Positions 1 to 4,528 of a stretch of 5,517 bases of DNA are shown piece by piece. Location: the NCBI GenBank assembly GCA_964567045.1, contig CAZMLE010000158.1, positions 1 through 5,517 on the forward strand, in the 5' to 3' direction. Each line of letters starts with the position of its first letter. Position 1 is the first letter of the stretch. Origin of the DNA: JAFNGF01 sp964567045 (GTDB lineage Bacteria; Planctomycetota; Phycisphaerae; Sedimentisphaerales; Anaerobacaceae). A program made the position numbers and the translations under genes. The notes beneath the pieces are model-generated. The model saw nothing but the letters and a program-made list of their open reading frames with translations, had not been told where the DNA came from and did not search any database.

Positions 1-1007
1 TACGAGTGGCAATTATTGGTGCGAGCGGCTATACCGGAGCCGAATCGATCCGGCTAATTCTACAACACAGTCAGGCAGAACTAGCTTATCTAAGCGCCCT
101 ACCCGAGGAGTGTGGGCCGGTCGGCGAAGTTTTTGGCCAATTCAAGGGCCGATGCAAACTTCAAATCGAGCCGCTGGACTTGGACAAGCTCACTGGCCTT
201 GCTGATGTTGCACTTTGCTGTCTGCCCCACAAGGTCTCTATGGGATTTGTGCCCAAGTTGCTGGACGCAGGGCTAAAAATTGTCGACTTCAGCGCGGACT
301 ATCGGCTCAAGGACGCGAAGATTTACGAGAAGTTCTACGGCGTTAAGCATACCGATACTGCTAATCTGGCACGGGCTGTCTTCGGCCTGCCGGAATTGTT
401 CCGCCAGCAGATAAGGGGCGCCAAACTGGTGGCCAATCCTGGTTGTTTTCCCACGGCAGCCTTATTGGCTTTGGCGCCGCTACTGAGGGAGAACCTCATT
501 GAGACGGATTCGATCGTCGTCAACGCCGTGACGGGCGTATCCGGGGCCGGCAAGAATCCTTCCAGCAGATTCCATTTTCCCAACATGAACGAGAGTCTTT
601 TTGCCTACGGGATTGGCACGCACCGTCACATGCCGGAGATGGAGCAAATCGCCGGCGAAATCGCCGGCACCGATGTTCAAATGCTATTTCAGCCTCACGC
701 CGGGCCTTTCGATCGGGGAATCCTCTCAACGATATACTGTCAGCCGAAGCGAAAGATCGACAGCGAACAGCTTTCCGCCCTTTACAGAAGGTTCTACGCA
801 GGGGAACCTTTTGTGCAGATTTGCAGCGACGCCCCTAATGTAAAGGATGTTGCCTGGACGAACTACTGTCACATTTTTGCGACCAGCGTAAAAAGTAGAA
901 TCGTGGTTTTCTCGGCGATTGACAACCTGGCAAAGGGTGCTTCCGGCCAGGCGATTCAGAATATGAATATCCTCTTCGGCCTGGATGAAACACTTGGTTT
1001 GAAATGA
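1..1007 (+). CDS. argC: N-acetyl-gamma-glutamyl-phosphate reductase, 5' end cut by window edge
   Basis: Cytoplasmic enzyme of arginine synthesis: NADPH-dependent reduction of N-acetyl-glutamyl phosphate to N-acetylglutamate semialdehyde. Counting residues from the GTG at 6, the nucleotide-binding loop GASGYTGAE is at 5-13, ALCCLPH near 70-75, DFSADYRLKD at 94-103, the catalytic Cys147 in NPGCFPT, and the catalytic-type His206 in THRHMPE. The C-terminal KGASGQAIQNMN signature is also present. The visible length (333) nearly fills the usual 340-350. The GTG at 6 encodes the Val of the family pattern 'x-VAIIGASGYTG', and the frame stays open upstream (CGA, Arg), so the true start probably lies a few codons outside the window. 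The stop is TGA at 1005-1007. The enzyme looks intact. The next arginine genes (GNAT, argJ) are separated from it by about 3 kb of unrelated genes. Confidence 0.96.
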   Translation, partial: RVAIIGASGYTGAESIRLILQHSQAELAYLSALPEECGPVGEVFGQFKGRCKLQIEPLDLDKLTGLADVALCCLPHKVSMGFVPKLLDAGLKIVDFSADYRLKDAKIYEKFYGVKHTDTANLARAVFGLPELFRQQIRGAKLVANPGCFPTAALLALAPLLRENLIETDSIVVNAVTGVSGAGKNPSSRFHFPNMNESLFAYGIGTHRHMPEMEQIAGEIAGTDVQMLFQPHAGPFDRGILSTIYCQPKRKIDSEQLSALYRRFYAGEPFVQICSDAPNVKDVAWTNYCHIFATSVKSRIVVFSAIDNLAKGASGQAIQNMNILFGLDETLGLK

Positions 1008-1022
1008 GACGTCTGATATACT
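994..1022 (+). promoter_or_regulatory. candidate promoter for the HEPN-MNT pair
   Basis: A TTGGTT (-35-like, 3/6) and TATACT (-10-like, 5/6) pair is separated by exactly 17 nt. It overlaps the last codons of argC and lies about 50 nt before the HEPN start. It could give the toxin-antitoxin pair its own transcript. The weak -35 makes this tentative, and readthrough from argC is equally possible because no terminator is visible between the genes. Confidence 0.3.
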
Positions 1023-1072
1023 TGCGGAGGCAGAAAACCGGCTCTTTATCTTTCTGTTAGGGAGTTAAGAAA

Positions 1073-1462
1073 ATGCCTGACAGGTCAAAAGACTGGTTCA
1101 CCCAGGCTCAGCGGGATTTGAGGCACGCTGTGCACGCTTGTGATAGTGATGACCATGAGTGGTCTTGTTTCAGCGCGCAACAGGCAGCCGAGAAGGCGGT
1201 CAAGGCTGTGTTCCTGTATTTGCATGGCGAGGGCTGGGGACATTCGGTATCCCGTTTGCTAAGTGAACTTGACGAAAAAACCGCTGTCGGTCAGGACATC
1301 CTCGATGCCGCCAAGGCACTTGACAAGCATTATATCCCTGCCCGTTATCCCAACGGTTTCGACAGTGGGATGCCGGGCGACTATTACACAAAAAAGGATG
1401 CACAAGAGGCAATCGCAAATGCCGAACAAATCGTCCGGTTCTGTGAAGGTCTTCTTCGCTGA
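1073..1462 (+). CDS. HEPN domain protein (toxin-type partner of MNT)
   Basis: A 129-residue all-helical HEPN-family protein. Family hallmarks: N-terminal RSKDWFTQAQRDLRHA (4-19), CFSAQQAAEKAVKAVFLYL (32-50), GHSVSRLLSEL (about 56-66), the HYIPARYPNGFD block (about 85-96), and a final helix beginning YYTKKDAQEAI. The start ATG follows AGGGAG (1059-1064) at an 8-nt spacing. The last 20 nt overlap the downstream MNT gene when its GTG start is used. In described HEPN-MNT systems the HEPN partner is an RNase toxin and the MNT neutralises it by nucleotidylation. Here the RNase motif Rx4-6H is not seen after the RYP block (RYPNGFDSGMPG has no His), so this subgroup may not be an active RNase. The family call is firm; the toxin role is inferred. 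Confidence 0.88.
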   Translation: MPDRSKDWFTQAQRDLRHAVHACDSDDHEWSCFSAQQAAEKAVKAVFLYLHGEGWGHSVSRLLSELDEKTAVGQDILDAAKALDKHYIPARYPNGFDSGMPGDYYTKKDAQEAIANAEQIVRFCEGLLR

Positions 1463-1772
1463 CAAAGATAAAGTTCTGTGTCGGTTAAAAGAATACGTTC
1501 GCCGGCTTAAAGCTCAACGAAGCGATGTTGAAAAGGTGGGGCTTTTCGGCTCATACGCGACAGACAGGTACGGTCCTGCCAGTGACGTGGATCTTCTTAT
1601 CCTTTTAAGTCACAGCGACAAACGCTTCGTGGACCGAATACCTGAGTTTATGCCGGATGACTTGAGGATTGATTGCGATGTATTCCCGTATACAGAAGAC
1701 GAAATGGCAAAAATGAAAGATGATGGCAACCTCTGGATTCGCCACGTCCTTAAAGAGGTGGTCTGGCTTTAA
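1443..1772 (+). CDS. minimal nucleotidyltransferase (MNT) paired with HEPN
   Basis: A 109-residue minimal nucleotidyltransferase of the DNA polymerase beta superfamily. Numbering from the GTG at 1443, the GS(x10)DxD catalytic pattern is GS at 36-37 and Asp48-Val-Asp50, with a third acidic residue in IDCDVFPYT (Asp79). All metal-binding acids are present, so it is predicted active. GTG was chosen because the N-terminus VKVFFADKDKVL matches the usual family start; ATG at 1419 (eight more codons, MPNKSSGS) is the alternative. Neither has a clear Shine-Dalgarno, so translation is probably coupled to the overlapping HEPN gene. In HEPN-MNT pairs this protein acts as the antitoxin by modifying HEPN. 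The frame is open back to 1263, but that is shadow sequence within HEPN. Confidence 0.88.
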   Translation: MKVFFADKDKVLCRLKEYVRRLKAQRSDVEKVGLFGSYATDRYGPASDVDLLILLSHSDKRFVDRIPEFMPDDLRIDCDVFPYTEDEMAKMKDDGNLWIRHVLKEVVWL

Positions 1773-1810
1773 CGGGCACACCAGAAATGGAAAATAGGCA
1801 ACCATCTCTA

Positions 1811-1830
1811 CCTCCCAAGATTAAGGAGGG
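1811..1830 (+). promoter_or_regulatory. strong Shine-Dalgarno inside a small hairpin, before the nitrilase
   Basis: AAGGAGGG (1823-1830) is a near-ideal ribosome site lying 8 nt before the ATA at 1839. A CCTCC at 1811-1815 can pair with its GGAGG core (1825-1829), leaving a 9-nt loop. The site therefore marks translation starting near 1839 and could also be partly masked. Five base pairs is a weak stem, so the masking is speculative. Confidence 0.6.
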
Positions 1831-1838
1831 CTACCGGC

Positions 1839-2729
1839 ATACTTAAGATTGCAACCTGTCAGTTTGCGGTGGGAAGGGAAATCCGGCGGAACGCTCGGCA
1901 AATCTGTGAATTCTTGCGCCGAGCGAAAAAGGCCAAGGCGGACATCGTGCATTTCTCCGAGTGCGCTCTTAGCGGCTATGTGGGCACCGATTTTCCTTCT
2001 TTCGCCGGGTTCGATTGGGACCTGCTTAGAGAAGAAACCGAAAAAATTATCGCTCTGGCTGGTCGGCTCGGCCTTTGGGTTGTTCTGGGTAGCACGCACA
2101 GATTAATCGCCGACAGACTTCGGCGAGTTCGGTCGAGCCGAGATTTTCGGGGGCGGGTCCAGCCGAACAAGCCGCATAATAGCCTGTATCTGATAAGTCC
2201 CAAGGGCAAGATTGTCGATCGCTACGACAAAAGGTTCTGCACCAAAGCTGACCTGCGCCGGCTTACGCCGGGCAACCACTTTGTGTATTTCACGGTCAAC
2301 AAGGTAAAGTGCTCGCTGCTTATATGCTTTGATTTGCGGTTTCCGGAGATTTACCGCGAGCTGTACAAACAAAGAGTCAATTGCATTTTCCAATCGTTTT
2401 ATAATGCCAGGCAAAAAGGCCCAAGTGTGCATACCTACATTATGCGGCAAACGATGCAGTGCCGGGCGGCGGAGAACCACTTCTGGGTGAGCATGGCAAA
2501 TTCGAGCGGCTATTACTCGCCCTATCCATCGTGTTTTATCCAGCCGGACGGCAGAATTGCTCGGCAGCTCAAAACCAATCGCCCCGGTATGATGGTCAAC
2601 ACGGTTGACTTGAGCAGAAAGTTTTACGACCCGATGGCAGATTTTCGTGATATGGTGATTGCCGGTGCCCGCAGTAATGCACCAGAACCTGTTACCGACC
2701 CGCGCTCAAGAAACACAACAAGTCTTTAG
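1839..2729 (+). CDS. carbon-nitrogen hydrolase (nitrilase superfamily), apparent AUA start
   Basis: A 296-residue amidase/nitrilase-type enzyme. Numbered from the ATA at 1839, the Glu-Lys-Cys triad is complete: Glu41 in HFSECALSGY, Lys131 in RYDKRFCT, Cys163 in LLICFDLRFPE. KPHNSLYLISPKG, AAENHFWVSMANSSG and FIQPDGRI are also typical. The substrate cannot be told from sequence; a small amide or carbamoyl compound is likely. No ATG, GTG or TTG exists in frame between the stop at 1770-1772 and GTG 1869. Starting at 1869 would delete the first core strand (LKIATCQFAV), which the family needs, whereas ATA 1839 is correctly spaced from AAGGAGGG. Residues about 88-108 (basic, RRVRSSRDFRGRV) look like an insertion between the GSTHR and KPHNS motifs. 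The gene is 66 nt after the MNT stop and may be cotranscribed with it. Confidence 0.85.
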   Translation: MLKIATCQFAVGREIRRNARQICEFLRRAKKAKADIVHFSECALSGYVGTDFPSFAGFDWDLLREETEKIIALAGRLGLWVVLGSTHRLIADRLRRVRSSRDFRGRVQPNKPHNSLYLISPKGKIVDRYDKRFCTKADLRRLTPGNHFVYFTVNKVKCSLLICFDLRFPEIYRELYKQRVNCIFQSFYNARQKGPSVHTYIMRQTMQCRAAENHFWVSMANSSGYYSPYPSCFIQPDGRIARQLKTNRPGMMVNTVDLSRKFYDPMADFRDMVIAGARSNAPEPVTDPRSRNTTSL

Positions 2730-2759
2730 CCACCAATTGTAAGGCAGGTCGAAAAAGCC

Positions 2760-2788
2760 TGGCTAAAACAGACACAGGCGACTATAAT
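2760..2788 (+). promoter_or_regulatory. candidate promoter for the second nucleotidyltransferase module
   Basis: A perfect TATAAT at 2783-2788 has a weak TGGCTA (3/6) 17 nt upstream. It lies about 50 nt before the ATG at 2841, about the same spacing as the candidate promoter before the HEPN gene. A dyad, ACAGAC (2768-2773) and GTCTGT (2796-2801), surrounds the -10 box and could bind a repressor. Confidence 0.4.
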
Positions 2789-2840
2789 GACATCGGTCTG
2801 TGACCATCATTTTTGTCCTGTTTATTAGAGGGCTAAGAAA

Positions 2841-2885
2841 ATGCCTGATAGGTCGAAGGACTGGCGGGCCTTGAACTGGCGATGA
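2841..2885 (+). pseudogene. remnant of a second HEPN gene 5' end, now a 14-codon mini-cistron
   Basis: This reads MPDRSKDWRALNWR and stops. Its first eight residues are identical to those of the intact HEPN gene at 1073, and over that stretch the DNA differs only at three synonymous third positions. Including the leader, 2825-2864 matches 1057-1096 at 34 of 40 positions, with a good ribosome site (AGAGGG, 2828-2833). After Trp8 about 15 nt are missing relative to the intact gene. One further base appears lost, because the next frame reads LELAM, as in the HEPN pattern RDLELA. Its TGA (2883-2885) overlaps the ATG of the next gene as ATGA, so this short frame may deliver ribosomes to that gene. 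The remnant call is well supported; the coupling role is inferred. Confidence 0.65.
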
Positions 2886-3085
2886 TACAAAACAGGCATA
2901 TATTGGACGAGTTTTATCGTAAGTTAGACGCAGAAGAAAAACTTTCCTACAAAGAGGCTCTGGCCATATATGAGGCACTGCACAGGGAGGCCGTTTCTTT
3001 GGGCGCCATAAGCCACGACAATATCTGGGACGGCTTCGAAGTGGATTTGCGGATCGCAAGGGCGATAAACAGGGTGGGTTTGTGA
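2882..3085 (+). CDS. 67-residue helical protein, partner of downstream nucleotidyltransferase
   Basis: Small, acidic, predicted mostly helical protein, with blocks RHILDEFYRKLDAEEKLSY (5-23), KEALAIYEALHREAVSLG (24-41) and DGFEVDLRIARAINRVGL (50-67). No membrane segment, Cys cluster or DNA-binding motif is visible, and I cannot give it a named family. Its own ribosome site is poor. It begins in an ATGA overlap with the HEPN-like mini-cistron, and its TGA overlaps the GTG of the nucleotidyltransferase gene as GTGA. This tight coupling suggests that the two proteins act together, possibly as an antitoxin and toxin or as a complex. The frame is open upstream only to a TAG at 2849-2851 and has no other ATG, GTG or TTG, so ATG 2882 is the start. 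Confident as a gene, unknown in function. Confidence 0.75.
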   Translation: MIQNRHILDEFYRKLDAEEKLSYKEALAIYEALHREAVSLGAISHDNIWDGFEVDLRIARAINRVGL

Positions 3086-3636
3086 TAAAGAATCTCATAA
3101 AAAAGATCGCTCAGGGTCTGGACAAGGAAGGAATTCCTTACATGATCATTGGCGGCCAAGCTATCCTGTTATATGGCAGGCCCCGATTGACACAAGATAT
3201 CGACATAACTTTAGGCATTGATACCGATAAATTTGCGTTGATAGAGAGCGTGTGCGAGAAGTTAGGGTTGAGGATGCTGCCTGAAAACCCCCAAGATTTC
3301 GCGGGCAAAACAAAGGTGCTTCCGGCAGAGGAACCAAAATCAAAAGTACGCGTAGATTTCATCTTTTCTTTTACTGCTTATGAGATACAAGCCATCAAGA
3401 GAGCGAAAAAAGTATTAGTGGACAATGATCCGGTGAAATTTGCATCGTGTGAAGATGTCATTATTCACAAGATGGTCGCAGGTAGAGCCATCGATGAAGA
3501 GGATGTCAGGAATATTCTGGTCAAGCATAAAAGCGAGATTGATTTCAAATATATTGACAGATGGCTTTCGGAGTTTAGTAAGATTTCTGAGCACGAAGAT
3601 ATAGGGAGCAGGTTCGCAAGCTTATTAGAGCAATGA
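3082..3636 (+). CDS. AbiEii-like / DUF6036-like nucleotidyltransferase
   Basis: A 184-residue nucleotidyltransferase-fold protein. Motif I is IIGGQAILLYGRPRLTQDIDI: Gly24-Gly25 of the GG/GS loop, then Asp39-Ile-Asp41, the paired metal-binding acids. RVDFIF carries the likely third acid, Asp92. Further on, EDVIIHKMVAGRAIDEEDVRNI (124-145), with Lys130 and Arg135, resembles the C-terminal signature of AbiEii-type toxins that nucleotidylate targets such as tRNA. The GTG start lies in a GTGA overlap with the 67-residue gene, preceded by a GGGTGGG purine stretch. It is a different branch from the minimal MNT upstream, so it is not a simple duplicate. Base composition is AT-richer than in argC or argJ, consistent with transfer. 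The superfamily is confident; a toxin role is inferred from resemblance and gene pairing. Confidence 0.85.
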   Translation: MIKNLIKKIAQGLDKEGIPYMIIGGQAILLYGRPRLTQDIDITLGIDTDKFALIESVCEKLGLRMLPENPQDFAGKTKVLPAEEPKSKVRVDFIFSFTAYEIQAIKRAKKVLVDNDPVKFASCEDVIIHKMVAGRAIDEEDVRNILVKHKSEIDFKYIDRWLSEFSKISEHEDIGSRFASLLEQ

Positions 3637-3761
3637 ACGAAGATAATGACGAAACAGGCGGTCTGGCTTTTATAAGCAGCGCAAATTTTTTTCTGCTAAT
3701 ATCCATAAAATTTGTACTGACTTTCGCCGAAAGTTGTTATAATAAACATTTGACGATATAA
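3633..3761 (+). CDS. possible 42-residue hydrophobic peptide (doubtful)
   Basis: The frame begins at an ATG overlapping the previous stop (ATGA) and encodes an acidic head (MNEDNDETGG) followed by a hydrophobic stretch (about 11-31, including FFLLISIKFVLTF) that could be a membrane segment. It continues the chain of 4-nt overlaps in this module. Against it, the frame runs through the MNT-like 3' scar and through the TATAAT box of the next candidate promoter, and it could easily be chance. No family is recognised. Confidence 0.2.
   Translation: MNEDNDETGGLAFISSANFFLLISIKFVLTFAESCYNKHLTI
3652..3675 (+). pseudogene. remnant resembling the 3' end of an MNT gene
   Basis: Positions 3652-3670 match 1752-1770, the last codons of the intact MNT gene, at 17 of 19 bases. 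In the matching frame this reads KQAVWLL and then TAA, against KEVVWL and TAA in the intact gene. It lies 15 nt after the stop of the second nucleotidyltransferase, at the point where the 3' end of an HEPN-MNT operon would be expected if its inside had been replaced. The match is short, so the call depends on the paired HEPN scar at 2841. Confidence 0.45.
3712..3743 (+). promoter_or_regulatory. candidate promoter with operator-like dyad
   Basis: A perfect TATAAT at 3738-3743 lies just after a perfect 6-bp dyad, ACTTTC-GCC-GAAAGT (3720-3734), which occupies the usual space between -35 and -10. The best -35 match, TTGTAC (3712-3717), is 20 nt away and weak. An activator or repressor bound at the dyad could therefore matter. 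It would start a transcript near 3750 that runs into the terminator at 3926-3965 and then the GNAT gene. Confidence 0.4.
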
Positions 3762-3783
3762 GTTGATAAGCGGAACTGAGTCG

Positions 3784-3906
3784 ATGAAGGATTTGTCGCA
3801 AGATAGTTTGTTCAGAGCATCAGGCCAAGTTGCGGCTCAAGGTAGATTCTGCACATTTATGTTTTGGTTCGGCGCAGCAAGTAAGGAAAAGCGCAAAATG
3901 CTCTGA
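3784..3906 (+). CDS. possible 40-codon leader peptide ORF
   Basis: ATG at 3784 opens a 40-codon frame whose TGA (3904-3906) falls inside the distal arm (3898-3909) of the long-range stem, so a terminating ribosome would disrupt pairing there. The peptide begins MKDLSQDSLFRASG and ends SKEKRKML. It has three Arg codons (AGA, AGA, CGC) but no run of one amino acid, as a classical amino-acid attenuator would show. The ribosome site is weak (GGA about 10 nt upstream). A frame of this length could occur by chance. Confidence 0.22.
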   Translation: MKDLSQDSLFRASGQVAAQGRFCTFMFWFGAASKEKRKML

Positions 3907-3925
3907 GCAGAAAATATGAAGTCAC

Positions 3926-3965
3926 AAAGGCCTTTCAGAGCTGAGCGCTCTGAAAGGCCTTTTTT
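3926..3965 (+). terminator. strong rho-independent terminator before the GNAT gene
   Basis: A perfect 16-bp stem (3926-3941 with 3947-3962) has a 5-nt loop and a run of six T at 3960-3965. It is oriented for + strand transcription; on the other strand only three T follow the stem. It lies 40 bp before the GNAT start, leaving no obvious room for a promoter, so it appears to control readthrough as well as end upstream transcripts. Confidence 0.9.
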
Positions 3966-4005
3966 ATTAGCGACAAATTCGAAAGCAAATCGAAAGGGAA
4001 ACAAG

Positions 4006-4497
4006 ATGCTATCGAAAGAACAGGTGTTGGTCAGAAGATTTAAGTTATCGGATTTGGAAAGCGTAAAGGATGTGATACATAGGACGATAGATATTTGTTA
4101 CAACGGTTTTTACCTCAAAGAGGTCATGGACTACTTCGATATGTTCCACTGGGACGGAAATATCCTCAAGGTAGCCCGCGATGGATATACTGTTGTTGTG
4201 GAAATCCAGGGGAAAATTGTGGGGACAGGCAGCGTCATAGGCGATTCTGCCTTAAGGGTGTTTGTTGACCCTGCGTACCAGAAGCAAGGCCTGGGCAAAA
4301 TGATCATGAACGAGCTTGAAACGCAGGCCGCAGTCAGTGGTGTAAAGGTTGTGCAGTTGCGTGCGCTGGCAGCCGCGAGAAAGTTCTATGAATCACTGGG
4401 GTATGTGACAGTTGCTAAAGGCCTCGTGGAAATTGATAATGGCAGGCACCTGGAGTACTATAAGATGGTAAAGTCTCTTGGCGTTGTAGAATCATAA
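4006..4497 (+). CDS. GNAT-family N-acetyltransferase, possible N-acetylglutamate synthase
   Basis: A 163-residue single-domain GNAT enzyme that transfers an acetyl group from acetyl-CoA to an amine. It opens with VLVRRFKLSDLESV, the usual first strand and helix. The acetyl-CoA pyrophosphate-binding motif is VFVDPAYQKQGLGK, with Q92-K93-Q94-G95-L96-G97 as Q/RxxGxG/A. AAARKFYESLGYV with Tyr128 forms the usual C-terminal motif. ATG 4006 is chosen because AAAGGG lies 7 nt before it; the frame is open to an ATG at 3916, but those codons lie in the terminator. argJ starts 31 nt downstream. That position and the small size recall the short stand-alone N-acetylglutamate synthases (ArgA-like) of some bacteria, which would supply the acetyl cycle. 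The substrate is inferred only from context, and other acetyltransferase roles are possible. Confidence 0.85.
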   Translation: MLSKEQVLVRRFKLSDLESVKDVIHRTIDICYNGFYLKEVMDYFDMFHWDGNILKVARDGYTVVVEIQGKIVGTGSVIGDSALRVFVDPAYQKQGLGKMIMNELETQAAVSGVKVVQLRALAAARKFYESLGYVTVAKGLVEIDNGRHLEYYKMVKSLGVVES

Positions 4498-4528
4498 CAG
4501 TTGGCTAACTTGAACAAGAAAGGGATAA

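Larger units (their letters stand above)
3750..3968 (+). ncRNA. candidate structured leader / attenuator RNA (or independent small RNA)
   Basis: This is the main content of the roughly 370-bp stretch between the second nucleotidyltransferase and the GNAT gene. Positions 3809-3820 can pair with 3898-3909 (12 bp, one G-U), enclosing 77 nt. The words TTCAGAGC (3811-3818) and GCTCTGA (3900-3906) recur in the terminator arms at 3934-3941 and 3947-3954. Arms 1:2, 2:3 and 3:4 can thus all pair, which is the layout of a transcription attenuator. Alternatively it is a stand-alone small RNA with its own promoter and terminator. It does not resemble any RNA family I know; T-box, GEMM and lysine riboswitch signatures were not seen. 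The competing 2:3 pairing is only 7-8 bp, far weaker than the terminator. Confidence 0.4.

Noticed and set aside
646..669. Tandem 12-bp near-duplication in argC (AAATCGCCGGCG-like units)
   Set aside because: It encodes IAGE-IAGT, and the protein length there looks normal for ArgC; ordinary coding similarity is enough.
1112..1135. R-His spacing in the first HEPN helix as the RNase motif
   Set aside because: The canonical Rx4-6H lies near the RYP block late in the domain, not in helix 1.
1263..1442. MNT start at ATG 1263, giving 169 residues
   Set aside because: The extra sequence is an out-of-frame reading of the HEPN gene, and the family begins at VKVFFAD.
1869..1871. GTG 1869 as the nitrilase start
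   Set aside because: It would remove the first beta strand of the fold and lies far from the strong Shine-Dalgarno, which is placed for 1839.
2741..2765. Terminator after the nitrilase (AGGC...GCCT)
   Set aside because: Only four base pairs and no T run.
3750..3968. T-box or known riboswitch in the leader
   Set aside because: No AGGGTGGNACCGCG-type T-box sequence and no GEMM or lysine riboswitch core could be found by eye.
3916..4005. Extension of the GNAT protein by 30 residues from ATG 3916
   Set aside because: The extra codons translate the terminator hairpin (RPFRAERSERPF), while ATG 4006 has a good ribosome site and matches the family N-terminus.
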